A stretch of DNA of 11,122 nucleotides from DATKCN01 sp035513175 (lineage in GTDB: Bacteria > Chloroflexota > Chloroflexia > Thermomicrobiales > CFX8). Below the pieces are notes generated by a model. The model ran no database searches, was not told the origin of the DNA, and saw only the letters and a list, made by a program, of their open reading frames with translations. Within the stretch, counting starts at the first letter, position 1. The number at the start of each line of letters is the position of its first letter. Made by a program: the position numbers and the translations under genes. Below are positions 1 through 6,935 of the stretch, one piece after another. The DNA is taken from contig DATKCN010000357.1 in assembly GCA_035513175.1 (NCBI GenBank), forward strand, positions 1-11,122, written 5' to 3'.

Positions 1-57
1 CGAGTAACGGCACCGGAACGCGGGACGCTGTCGATGACCGTGGCTGGACGCCAACGT

Positions 58-89
58 GAAAGGGAGCTGGATTGCTCCGGCTCCCTTTC
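58..89 (-). terminator. Hairpin terminator candidate downstream of the CBM6 remnant
   Basis: Bases 58-71 pair with 76-89 to make a 14-pair stem with one G-T wobble and a four-base loop (TTGC). The stem bases read GAAAGGGAGC and GCTCCCTTTC. It starts 35 bases past the stop codon at 124 and would fold in transcripts of the minus-strand genes arriving from the right. No clean U-tract follows on either strand, so it may work as a bidirectional or Rho-assisted terminator. The remainder of 1-123 shows nothing else recognisable. Confidence 0.6.
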
Positions 90-123
90 TGCATGGGAGG
101 TAGCGCGCGACGTCGAGGAGTGG

Positions 124-573
124 CTACGAGCCCGTCTCGCCGATGTTGTTGAGGTTCAACCCGGAACTCTCGATCAGAATCTTGATCGTGTGGTTTCCGG
201 CAGCGATAGCAAGCGGGCCGGACGATCCGTCCGCCCAGACCTGATAGCCGCCGGTAGGCGCGAGGACGATTGCTCCGGATACGTCAACGCCGTCGGTTTC
301 GACACGAACACTCCGCGCTGAAGTCGCGGGAGAGGCGTAGCGAAACGTGAAGGTGTAGTTGCCCGGCACTGGGACATCCACATCGAACGCCAGCCACTCT
401 CCCGGTTCCGTACACCCGACGTTGTAGCAGGGGGACGAAGACGCCGCGTCAGTGCATGCTCGGATGTCAACGTCTTCATTGCGATACAAACCTCTCGAAT
501 TCCCTGCCGTCGTGTCACTGTATCCGTTACCGGCGCCTCCATGGCGGTATTCCTCTGTCTGCAGCGTGCCCGG
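124..573 (-). pseudogene. CBM6-family carbohydrate-binding domain, orphan C-terminal remnant
   Basis: Translating the minus strand from 573 to the TAG at 124 gives about 149 residues that look like a whole family 6 carbohydrate-binding module. It begins PGTLQTEEYRHGG, continues GNGYSDTTAGNSRGLYR and EDVDI, then TEPGEWLAFDVDV, PGNYTFTFRYAS, GGYQVWAD and ends GLNLNNI. CBM6 domains form beta-sandwiches that bind glycans and are usually C-terminal parts of secreted glycoside hydrolases. No catalytic domain or signal peptide is present. The frame is open back to 663, overlapping the end of the oxidoreductase gene in another frame, yet it has no ATG, GTG or TTG before the TTG at 489, which lies inside the domain. 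I therefore call it the surviving tail of a deleted or rearranged gene. The alternative is a shortened protein from TTG 489 or a CTG start. The domain call is firm; the pseudogene status is inferred. Confidence 0.62.
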
Positions 574-623
574 ACGCTGAGGGCGCGTGGGAGGCCCCGT
601 GGCCGCCAGCCGCGCCGCCGGCC

Positions 624-1556
624 TCAGCTGCCAGCCAACCGCGCGACTACGGGCGCGAATGCGTCACTGTCGTCGGGAAACACGGATACATGCGAGATGC
701 CGTACGTATCGCGTAGCATCGTCAGCCGGTCGACGATGCAATCGACACTCCCGAACTGGAAGTACGGCGACCGGAGCACCTGTTCCACGGTCACATTCCT
801 CTTCCTGGCCGCATCCTCTGCCGCGACGCGTCCATTGTCCGTGACAACGACCTTCCAGAGCAGAATTGCCAGCTCGATCTGCTCGAAGCGCTCACCAGCC
901 GCGTCGCGAACCCAACCCAGTTTCGTTTCCAGAAGCTGCTCGCTGTCGGCGGCGAAATCAAGCCCGCCGTCGGGCAGCGCCCGTGCGATAAGCCCGATGA
1001 TGTTCGCCTCGCGCGCCGCAAACGACAACATCTGCCGGCCGCCCCCGCCAATGAAGATCGGAGGATGAGGTTGCTGAACCGGCTTCGGACGGCCATCGAG
1101 ACCCCGGATGGTGAAAAACTCGCCATCAAACGTGAACGGAGCGTCTCTCCACAGCCCTTTGACGACCCGCAACACTTCCTGCGTGCGCCGGACACGCACG
1201 GAGGCCCGATCGAACGGAATGCCCGTTTCGTCGTAGTCCGCACGCGCCCAGCCGGCGCCAATGCCAAACTCGAACCGGCCATCAGTCAACACATCGATCG
1301 AAGATGCCTCTTTTGCCAGAACTGCCGGATGCCGGAAATCGGCGGCATAGACCGTCGTTGCAACACGGAGACCGGGAGCGGCGCAGGCGACAGCTGTCAG
1401 GGCCGGACCTGGGGCAAGTCGGTTATTGAAGTGATCCGGCACGACGAACAGCGCGTAGCCTTGATGCTCGATTCGCCGGGCCGCTTCGGTCAAATCCGCT
1501 GCCGTCGGGGTGTCAAACGCGCTCGTCGCGAAACGAAAGGGTCGTTGTCCGGTCAT
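624..1556 (-). CDS. LLM-class F420-dependent oxidoreductase (luciferase-like)
   Basis: The 310-residue product is a luciferase-like TIM-barrel flavin or F420 oxidoreductase, most like the TIGR03621 (MSMEG_2516-type) group. It shows the N-terminal barrel strand RPFRFATSAF, the family block from HPAVLAKEASS to GRFEFGIGAGW (residues 76-103), a FTFDGEFFTI insert near 141-150, and the PPIFIGGGGRQML strand (165-177) expected to border the cofactor phosphate. Such proteins use reduced F420 or FMN for hydride transfer in the cytoplasm; the substrate cannot be read from the sequence. Length is normal for the family. The ATG at 1556 follows only a weak purine-rich stretch (GGGG), but the next residues fit the family start. 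The gene is 58 bases downstream of the sulfurtransferase in the same direction, so the two may be co-transcribed. F420 rather than FMN use is inferred from the subfamily. Confidence 0.9.
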   Translation of the reverse strand: MTGQRPFRFATSAFDTPTAADLTEAARRIEHQGYALFVVPDHFNNRLAPGPALTAVACAAPGLRVATTVYAADFRHPAVLAKEASSIDVLTDGRFEFGIGAGWARADYDETGIPFDRASVRVRRTQEVLRVVKGLWRDAPFTFDGEFFTIRGLDGRPKPVQQPHPPIFIGGGGRQMLSFAAREANIIGLIARALPDGGLDFAADSEQLLETKLGWVRDAAGERFEQIELAILLWKVVVTDNGRVAAEDAARKRNVTVEQVLRSPYFQFGSVDCIVDRLTMLRDTYGISHVSVFPDDSDAFAPVVARLAGS

Positions 1557-1614
1557 CCGTGGCGCCCCATCGCTAGTATGTCAACCGATAGGCGGTGGGA
1601 CGATGGTTAACTTG

Positions 1615-2475
1615 TCAACGTGCAGGTTCGCCGATCTCGATCGGCAGGTCGTCGCGGTTGCCCCATTCGGCCCAGGAGCCGTCGTAGACGCGCACGTCCT
1701 CGTAGCCAGCCAGCATGAGCGCGATGGCTGCGTGGGCCGCCCGGACGCCCCCCTGACAGTAGGTGATGACCCGCGTGTCCTTCGACAGCCCAGCCTCTAC
1801 GGCGCGGCGCGCGATCTCTTCCGTCGAGCGAAAGCGGCGGTCGCCATCCCATTCGAGATTGTCTTGCCAGAAGGCGAAACGCGCGTTCGGGACGCGCCCA
1901 CCGCGTCTGGCGCGCACTTCCTCGCCGGTGAACTCCGTCACGCGACGCACGTCGACGATCTCAACCCCTGGATCATCGATCGCGGCCAGCACGTCCTGCC
2001 AACTCGCGATGATGCTGGGACGCTCCGTCGCCGGATCGATCGTTATCGAGACGGGGCGGACGACGGCGGCAGGCGGCTCAGCTGTAACAGGGCGGTTCTC
2101 CTGCGTCCAGGCGGTCCAGCCGCCGTCCACGATGCGCACCTGCTCGCCATGCCCGTACCGTTCCAGCACGAGCCAGAGACGGGCGGCGAAATGTCCGCCC
2201 TCCTGATCGTAGGCGACAATTGTCGTGTCGTCGCCGATGCCGAGCCGCTCCATCACGGCCGCGACACGTTCAGGCGGGGCGATCATCCCTTCGACAGCAT
2301 GATCGGGATCCGTCAGGTCGGTGGACCAGCTGACGTAGACCGCGCCGGGGATATGGCTCGCCTCGTAGTCGAGACGGCAGTCACGGTCGAATGCGAAGCG
2401 GCAGTCGACGACGCGCATGGCAGGATCGCTAAGACGCGCCGCGAGCCAGTCAGTCGAAACCAGAATGTCCTGCAC
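1615..2475 (-). CDS. Two-domain sulfurtransferase (rhodanese / 3-mercaptopyruvate type)
   Basis: This 286-residue protein has tandem rhodanese domains. The N-terminal domain (about residues 5-130) carries DYEASHIPGAVYVSW and a loop YDQEGGHFAARLW that lacks cysteine, as expected of the non-catalytic half. The C-terminal domain (about 150-280) has the active-site loop YCQGGVRAAH with Cys240, and ends in the usual YDGSWAEWGNRDDLPIE. The enzyme would form a persulfide on Cys240 and pass sulfur from thiosulfate or 3-mercaptopyruvate to cyanide or another thiol acceptor in the cytoplasm; loop sequence does not settle the donor. I chose GTG at 2475 because the Shine-Dalgarno sequence AAAGGTGG (2489-2482) lies six bases before it. 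The in-frame TTG at 2481 directly abuts that sequence and would add two residues. The gene is divergent from the small membrane peptide gene and precedes the oxidoreductase. Confidence 0.92.
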   Translation of the reverse strand: MQDILVSTDWLAARLSDPAMRVVDCRFAFDRDCRLDYEASHIPGAVYVSWSTDLTDPDHAVEGMIAPPERVAAVMERLGIGDDTTIVAYDQEGGHFAARLWLVLERYGHGEQVRIVDGGWTAWTQENRPVTAEPPAAVVRPVSITIDPATERPSIIASWQDVLAAIDDPGVEIVDVRRVTEFTGEEVRARRGGRVPNARFAFWQDNLEWDGDRRFRSTEEIARRAVEAGLSKDTRVITYCQGGVRAAHAAIALMLAGYEDVRVYDGSWAEWGNRDDLPIEIGEPAR

Positions 2476-2481
2476 GATCAA

Positions 2482-2489
2482 CCACCTTT
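2482..2489 (-). promoter_or_regulatory. Ribosome binding site that sets the sulfurtransferase start
   Basis: On the minus strand the octamer AAAGGTGG differs by one base from the ideal AAAGGAGG. It is six bases from the GTG at 2475 and has no gap to the in-frame TTG at 2481, so it favours the GTG. Confidence 0.6.
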
Positions 2490-2640
2490 AGCGAGCTTGG
2501 CGTCGGAGCCATCGTCGTGGCACGCCCGTTGCGTTTACAGCAGTCAGACGCTGGCGGAGCCATTCATCTGGCCCGCACGAAGTATCGCACCCAAGCCTGG
2601 TTATCGCGCGGGTGCGGCAGAAGGAAAGTGGGACAAACAC

Positions 2641-2787
2641 ATGCTCTGGGCGATTCTCGTGGTGTTGTTGATTCTCTGGTTGTTTGGCTTCCTTGGTAGC
2701 GTTGGCGGATCGCTGATCCACCTGATCCTGGTGATCGCGCTGATCGTGCTGGTCTTCCAGCTGCTGTCCGGCCGGCGCGCGGTCTAG
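2641..2787 (+). CDS. Small lmo0937-family membrane protein
   Basis: The gene encodes 48 residues, almost all hydrophobic: MLWAILVVLLILWLFGFLGS, a Gly/Ser turn with GGSLIH, then LILVIALIVLVFQLL and a basic end SGRRAV. This is the pattern of the lmo0937-family small membrane proteins: two short transmembrane helices joined by a Gly-rich turn with His in second-helix start, and an Arg-Arg cytoplasmic tail. The function of the family is not established. AAGGAAAG lies about a dozen bases upstream of the ATG, a slightly long but workable spacing. The gene is divergent from the sulfurtransferase (about 165 bases between starts) and convergent with ffh, with a shared hairpin at 2816-2845. Much longer open frames pass through the same bases but only this stretch has protein-like composition. 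The family call is confident; the role is unknown. Confidence 0.82.
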   Translation: MLWAILVVLLILWLFGFLGSVGGSLIHLILVIALIVLVFQLLSGRRAV

Positions 2788-2815
2788 CGCCGCAAGCCGA
2801 CCGCCACAAGACACC

Positions 2816-2845
2816 GAAGTCGTCCGGCATGAGCCGGGCGACTTC
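2816..2845. terminator. Bidirectional hairpin terminator between convergent genes
   Basis: GAAGTCGTCCGGC (2816-2828) pairs with 2833-2845 across an ATGA loop, giving 13 pairs with one G-T wobble. It lies between the stop of the membrane peptide (2787) and the stop of ffh (2864), so it can terminate transcripts from both sides. No strong U-tract follows on either strand. Confidence 0.65.
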
Positions 2846-2863
2846 TGCGTTCCCGCGCGCCGA

Positions 2864-4459
2864 TCAGCGCTTCTTGCGTCGCTTGCCACCCTGGGCCCGC
2901 TGGGACTTGGGCTTCTGCGCTGCCTTCTTTGATGCGCCGCGCGGATACAGCGGCGCCAGTGGAGCGCCGCCGCCCATCAGCTTCTCCAGCTGGCGCGAGT
3001 CGGCGCCTGGCATGCCCATGCCGGGGACGCCGGCCATGCCTCCGAGGTCAATGCCTGACTCTTGAGCCTGGCGCATCATGTCGCGCATTTGACCGACCTG
3101 GCCGATCTGTCCCGGCATGCGGCTCATCACGCCACGACGGCCCTGCTTGCCGCCCCCGATGCCCGCCATGTCGCCGAGCTGGGCCATCATCTTCTGCATG
3201 TCACGGAACTGCTTGAGCAGGTCGGTCACGTCCTCGGGCGACGTGCCGCTCCCAGCGGCAATACGCCGGCGGCGGCTGCCCCGGATCACCGACGGATTGC
3301 GGCGCTCGTGGGGGGTCATCGAGCGGATGATGCCCTCGACCTGCTTGTAGGCATCGTCGTCGAGCTGGACGTCCTGCTCGCGTAGCGCGGAGCCGATGCC
3401 GGGGATCATCTCCAGCAACTGCGTCAACGGTCCCATCTTCTTGATCGATTGCAGCTGGTTGAGGAAGTCCTCCAGGTCGAATGAGCCTTCCATCAGCTTC
3501 TCTTCGAGCGCGAGCCGGTCTTCCTCGCTGGTCTGCTCCTGCGCCTTCTCGATGAGGGAGAGCACGTCGCCCATGCCGAGAATGCGGGAGGCAAGCCGGT
3601 CCGGGTAGAACGGCTCGATCGCGTCCATGCGCTCGCCAATGCCAATGAACTTGATCGGGATGCCGGTCACGGCGCGGATCGACAGGGCCGCGCCACCACG
3701 GGCGTCGCCGTCCATCTTCGTCAGAATGAGGCCGGTCACACCGAGCCGGCGGGAGAACTCCTGGGAGACGTTGACGGCCTCCTGTCCGGTCATGGCATCA
3801 ACGACCAGCAGGATCTCAGTGGGGTGGATCTCGCGCTCCAGCCCCTCGAGCTCCTCCATCATGCGCTCATCGATCTGCAGGCGACCGGCCGTGTCGATGA
3901 TGATGGGGCTCTGGCCCCGGTCGCGGGCGTGACGGAGCGCGTTCTGGGCGATCTTCAGCGGGCGCTGGTCATCGCCCTCGGCGTAGACCGGGATGTCGAG
4001 CTGCCTGCCGAGCGTCTGAAGCTGGTCGATGGCAGCCGGGCGATACACGTCCGCCGCGACGAGGACCGGGTTGCGGCCCACCTTGCGCAAGTGGCTGGCG
4101 AGCTTCCCTGCATGCGTCGTCTTGCCGGAGCCCTGCAAGCCGACGAGCATGATGACGGTCGGGCCCGTGTCAGCGGAGGCGAGGGGAACCTGCTCCTCGC
4201 CAAGCACCTTGATCAACTCCTCATGCACGATCGAGATGACCGTTTGCGCCGGGCTAAGCGAGCGCAGCACCTCCTCGCCAATCGAGCGCTCCCGAACGGC
4301 GGCGACGAAATCGCGCACGACCTTGAAGTTGACGTCGGCCTCAAGCAGCGCGCGGCGCACCTCGCGCATCACCTCGTCGACGTTCTCTTCGGTGAGACGC
4401 CCTCGATTGCCGAGCCGCGAGAAGGCGGCATTGAGACGGTCGGTTAAGGTTTCAAACAT
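2864..4459 (-). CDS. ffh: Signal recognition particle protein Ffh (SRP54)
   Basis: Ffh is the SRP GTPase that binds signal sequences emerging from ribosomes and, with SRP RNA, docks at FtsY to hand nascent membrane proteins to SecYEG. The 531-residue product has an N domain (1-95) and a G domain with P-loop GLQGSGKTT (107-115), DTAGRL (189-194), TKMD (247-250) and GIGE (273-276). The M domain (about 310-432) has the signal-binding stretch and the RNA-binding block from MTPHERRNPSVI through RIAAGSGTS. Ffh is usually 430-480 residues; here a further 100-residue tail rich in Met, Gly, Gln and finally Lys/Arg follows. The ATG at 4459 starts the conserved MFETLTDRLN and has GGGGAGGGG just upstream. 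An in-frame extension to 4549 only translates the intergenic repeat and is rejected. It follows ftsY in the same direction, 114 bases away, so co-expression is likely. Confidence 0.97.
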   Translation of the reverse strand: MFETLTDRLNAAFSRLGNRGRLTEENVDEVMREVRRALLEADVNFKVVRDFVAAVRERSIGEEVLRSLSPAQTVISIVHEELIKVLGEEQVPLASADTGPTVIMLVGLQGSGKTTHAGKLASHLRKVGRNPVLVAADVYRPAAIDQLQTLGRQLDIPVYAEGDDQRPLKIAQNALRHARDRGQSPIIIDTAGRLQIDERMMEELEGLEREIHPTEILLVVDAMTGQEAVNVSQEFSRRLGVTGLILTKMDGDARGGAALSIRAVTGIPIKFIGIGERMDAIEPFYPDRLASRILGMGDVLSLIEKAQEQTSEEDRLALEEKLMEGSFDLEDFLNQLQSIKKMGPLTQLLEMIPGIGSALREQDVQLDDDAYKQVEGIIRSMTPHERRNPSVIRGSRRRRIAAGSGTSPEDVTDLLKQFRDMQKMMAQLGDMAGIGGGKQGRRGVMSRMPGQIGQVGQMRDMMRQAQESGIDLGGMAGVPGMGMPGADSRQLEKLMGGGAPLAPLYPRGASKKAAQKPKSQRAQGGKRRKKR

Positions 4460-4460
4460 G

Positions 4461-4572
4461 ACCCCTCCCCCCGGCCCCCTCCCCGACGCGGAGAGGGGGA
4501 GATAGTGTCGAATCGTCGGCAGTCGCGCTCTAAAGCCCCCTCTCCCCACGGGGGAGGGGGTTGGGGAAGGGG
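4461..4572. repeat. C/G-rich inverted repeat pair between ftsY and ffh
   Basis: Arm A (4461-4501) and arm B (4536-4572) are inverted copies of one roughly 40-base module. Read on B's strand, both contain CCCCCTCTCC, a short variable centre, GGGGAGGGGG, two variable bases, then GGGG and AGGGG. Each arm has its own internal hairpin, and the two arms can also pair with each other around a 34-base spacer. The element fills the whole gap from the ftsY stop to the ffh start, and arm A provides the ffh Shine-Dalgarno sequence on the minus strand. Dispersed intergenic repeats of this look are common in some GC-rich genomes; whether this copy is mobile cannot be told from one locus. Confidence 0.75.
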
Positions 4573-4573
4573 T

Positions 4574-5530
4574 TCACTCCCCCTCGAAGAACAGGGCGTC
4601 GACGAAGGCTTCGTGGTCAAACTCTGCGAAGTCAGTCGTTTTCTCGCCGGTGCCGATATACGAGATCGGGATGCCCAACTCGCGGGAGATGGCGAAGGCG
4701 ATGCCGCCCCGCGCGGTGCCGTCGAGCTTGGCAATGGCGATGTCGGTGACGTCGACCGATTCCGCGAACTTCTTGGCCTGCGCGAGACCGTTCTGGCCGG
4801 TCGTCGCGTCGATGACCAGCAGCACCTCCTGTGGCGCATTTGGCACGTGACGCTGCATGACTTTGCGCAGCTTGGTCAGCTCCTCCATCAGGTTGAACTT
4901 GGTGTGCAGCCGGCCGGCGGTGTCGACGATCAGGATGTCGGCGTTGCGCGCGTGCGCGGCCTGCATGCCGTCGAAGATGACCGCGCCAGGGTCGGCGTCC
5001 GGCCCGTGCGCGATGACCGGCACGCCGAGTCGCTCGCCCCAGATCCTCAGCTGGTCAATGGCAGCGGCCCGAAACGTATCCGCTGCCACCAGCATCACGT
5101 TGCGGTTGCGCGTCTTGTGGAAGTGGGCCAGCTTGGCGATGGTGGTCGTCTTGCCAGTGCCGTTGACGCCAACGACAAGAGTCACGAACGGCACGCCACG
5201 CTGGTAAATCTTCACCTTGCGGTTGCGGGTGGCGTGCTCCAGCAGATTGACCATCTCGTCGCGCAGCGACGCTCGGGCGACGGCGGGATCGGCGATGCGC
5301 TCGCGGCGCACATCCTCGCGCAGCGCCTCGACCAGCTCCAGCGTGGTGTCGACGCCGAGGTCCGCTTGGATCAGCAGCGATTCGAGGTCCTCGTACAGCT
5401 CCTCGTCGATGGCGCCACGGTCGAACAGGGCGGTGATATCGGCAAAGATTCCGCGCCGGGTCTTGGCAAGTCCCTGTTGCAGCTCAGGCTGCGCCTCGGC
5501 GCGACGATTGAACATGCGGTTGAGAATCAC
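4574..5530 (-). CDS. ftsY: Signal recognition particle receptor FtsY
   Basis: FtsY is the membrane-associated SRP receptor GTPase that pairs with Ffh to deliver ribosome-nascent chains to the Sec translocon. The 318-residue protein has an N domain (about 12-105) and G domain motifs: P-loop GVNGTGKTTT (121-130), AADTFRAAAIDQL (149-161), DTAGR (203-207), AKLDGTARGG (267-276; the first residue of the TKLD box is Ala) and GTGE (293-296). It ends in the family-typical DFAEFDHEAFVDALF. It lacks the acidic A domain of the E. coli protein, so it is the compact NG form with a short basic N-terminus for membrane contact. GTG at 5530 is chosen because GAGGAG sits five bases upstream; an upstream in-frame TTG at 5548 lies before that site. 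It is upstream of ffh, with the inverted repeat between them, and divergent from the dipeptidase-family gene. Confidence 0.96.
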   Translation of the reverse strand: MILNRMFNRRAEAQPELQQGLAKTRRGIFADITALFDRGAIDEELYEDLESLLIQADLGVDTTLELVEALREDVRRERIADPAVARASLRDEMVNLLEHATRNRKVKIYQRGVPFVTLVVGVNGTGKTTTIAKLAHFHKTRNRNVMLVAADTFRAAAIDQLRIWGERLGVPVIAHGPDADPGAVIFDGMQAAHARNADILIVDTAGRLHTKFNLMEELTKLRKVMQRHVPNAPQEVLLVIDATTGQNGLAQAKKFAESVDVTDIAIAKLDGTARGGIAFAISRELGIPISYIGTGEKTTDFAEFDHEAFVDALFFEGE

Positions 5531-5535
5531 GATGG

Positions 5536-5541
5536 CTCCTC
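5536..5541 (-). promoter_or_regulatory. Ribosome binding site that sets the ftsY start
   Basis: GAGGAG on the minus strand lies five bases before the GTG at 5530. This places the start downstream of the alternative TTG at 5548 and decides the N-terminus as MILNRMFNRR. Confidence 0.6.
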
Positions 5542-5627
5542 GATACAAGTGCGGTGTTCGATAACGACACGTCGCGTGTCTGGCAGAGAGTGAGTACGCC
5601 GCGCCAGTTCCGGCGCAGCGCTGTTCA

Positions 5628-5633
5628 AGTATA
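5628..5633 (-). promoter_or_regulatory. Candidate -10 box for ftsY
   Basis: The minus strand reads CGGTATACTTG, giving a TATACT hexamer about 98 bases before the ftsY start in an otherwise GC-rich divergent gap. No convincing -35 hexamer is present at 16-18 bases. The same nine bases CGGTATACT also precede radC, which supports a promoter role. Confidence 0.4.
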
Positions 5634-5768
5634 CCGTGTCACTTTGGGAAGACCGTCGTGAGACGTCGTCGCCGCCATCAGCGCCAGCGGTCCCTTCTAA
5701 GCCTCGACGGGACTACAGGGATGGACTACATTTCGGCACACGATGAATGTTGGAAGGGACATCACCAC

Positions 5769-6770
5769 ATGCAGATCAGTGAACGCGCGAAAGCGTTACA
5801 GCACGAGGCGTTCGTCTTCGACGCGTTGGCGGCGATTGGACAGAGCCGGGAAATCGTCAGCCGCCTGCTGGAAGCGGGCTACGACGCGCTGAACCTGACC
5901 GTGTCCGCGCACGGGGAGACGCTGGAGATCGCGCTGCAGAAGATGGCGATCTTCTACTGGTTCCGCGACGCGGCGGCCGATCTCGTGCGGGTCGTGACAT
6001 CCGCGGCAGACCTCGATGACGTGCATCGCGGCAAGCTTCGGATCATCGTCGGCTTCCAGGGCGCCGAGCCGATACAGCAGAACTTCCACCACATCTCGAT
6101 CTTTCACGCGCTCGGCGTCAGGCTGGTGCAACTCACCTACAACGAGCAGAACCGCCTGGGATACGGCTGCCTCGAACCAGACGATCGTGGCCTGACGCAC
6201 TTCGGCATCCAGTCAGTCAGAGAATTCAACCGACTCGGCATGGTGGTCGATGTCAGTCATGCGGGCTACAGGACCAGTCTGGATGCCGTGAACGTCTCGA
6301 GCGATCCGGTCATCGCGTCGCACTCGAACCCCCGCTCGCTGCGGGACAATCCGCGCAACATCACCGATGAACAGATGAAGGCCATCGCCGAACGCGGCGG
6401 GGTGATCGGCATCGCGTCATTTGCCGACTTCGTGGCAGACACGAGGCAGGGACAACCGACGCTCGCGCAGTACATCGACCACATCGCCTACGCCGTGAAC
6501 ATGGTCGGCGTCGAGCACGTCGGCATTGGCACCGACGCAATGGACGCGCGCGGCTCGGCCGGCATCTGGTGGAACGCGAACACGAAGCGCAAGTACCCGG
6601 AGCAGTGCGGCGCGATGGACGACAAGATGCACGGCATCACCGGGTTCGAGAGCTGGTACGACTTTCCCTCCTTGACGGACGGGCTCCTGCAACGGGGATT
6701 CAGCGACGACGACACCCGCAAGATCATCGGCGGCAATTTCCTGCGCGTTATGCGCGCCGTGCTGCGCTGA
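5769..6770 (+). CDS. Membrane dipeptidase (peptidase M19) family protein with altered metal site
   Basis: The 333-residue product is a TIM-barrel amidohydrolase of the renal dipeptidase (M19) family. Recognisable blocks are GVRLVQLTYNEQNRLGYG (116-133), the GLTHFG region, EFNRLGMVVDVSHAG (152-166), PVIASHSNPRSLRDNPRNIT (180-199), HVGIGTD (250-256) and the end KIIGGNFLRV. Active members hydrolyse dipeptides with two zinc ions. Here the N-terminal DGHND-type ligand motif reads D18-A-L-A-A and the bridging Glu of the IEG motif is Gln97 (FQG), while His164, His185 and Asp256 are kept. Classical two-zinc dipeptidase activity is therefore doubtful; it may be a divergent subfamily with another substrate. 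There is no signal peptide, so it is probably cytoplasmic. I chose ATG 5769 because GGAAGGGA precedes it; an in-frame ATG at 5721 is possible. It is divergent from ftsY and stands alone. Confidence 0.85.
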   Translation: MQISERAKALQHEAFVFDALAAIGQSREIVSRLLEAGYDALNLTVSAHGETLEIALQKMAIFYWFRDAAADLVRVVTSAADLDDVHRGKLRIIVGFQGAEPIQQNFHHISIFHALGVRLVQLTYNEQNRLGYGCLEPDDRGLTHFGIQSVREFNRLGMVVDVSHAGYRTSLDAVNVSSDPVIASHSNPRSLRDNPRNITDEQMKAIAERGGVIGIASFADFVADTRQGQPTLAQYIDHIAYAVNMVGVEHVGIGTDAMDARGSAGIWWNANTKRKYPEQCGAMDDKMHGITGFESWYDFPSLTDGLLQRGFSDDDTRKIIGGNFLRVMRAVLR

Positions 6771-6807
6771 ACGACGCTGGCGCCGAGACAAATGTGACGC
6801 GACGACG

Positions 6808-6847
6808 TTAGACCGCCAAATGCTTAGACCGCCAATTGGCGGTCTAA
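6808..6847 (+). repeat. Perfect 24-base palindrome with an extra half-site
   Basis: TTAGACCGCCAA occurs at 6808-6819 and again at 6824-6835, where it is immediately followed by its exact reverse complement at 6836-6847. The result is a 24-base perfect palindrome plus one direct half-site repeat at a 16-base period. It begins 38 bases after the stop of the M19 gene. The RNA could fold either half-site against the inverted copy, so a terminator for that gene is the simplest role (CTTTC follows). A protein-binding operator is the alternative. Confidence 0.8.
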
Positions 6848-6935
6848 CTTTCGCCCTGTTCAGACGTGTGGCGCCCAATCGGCTCGCCTTACGCTTCCAA
6901 CGCTGCTTCACAACTTGTGGGGAGGGGGAAGAGCA

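Noticed and set aside
34..321. 95-codon plus-strand frame at the left end
   Set aside because: It runs through the hairpin at 58-89 and antisense to the CBM6 domain with no protein-like pattern.
1579..1619. Two GTTGACA copies on the minus strand upstream of the oxidoreductase, as promoter or operator
   Set aside because: The TTGACA-like boxes are 34 bases apart and neither has a -10 hexamer at suitable spacing; one overlaps the sulfurtransferase stop.
1510..2640. Long plus-strand open frame (about 370 codons) antisense to the sulfurtransferase
   Set aside because: It mirrors the codons of a clear two-domain enzyme on the other strand. Only its last 48 codons, from ATG 2641, have a real protein pattern.
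2482..2640. Promoters for the divergent sulfurtransferase and membrane peptide genes
   Set aside because: Promoters must be here, but only weak hexamers such as GATACT (minus, 2586-2581) are seen and no paired -35/-10 set stands out.
4460..4549. 30-residue N-terminal extension of Ffh
   Set aside because: It translates the intergenic repeat (RGPGGGV) and is absent from the family; MFETLTDRL at 4459 is the conserved start.
4505..5593. 362-codon plus-strand frame opposite ftsY
   Set aside because: It starts in the C/G-rich repeat and is the antisense of a confident gene; no domain pattern is visible.
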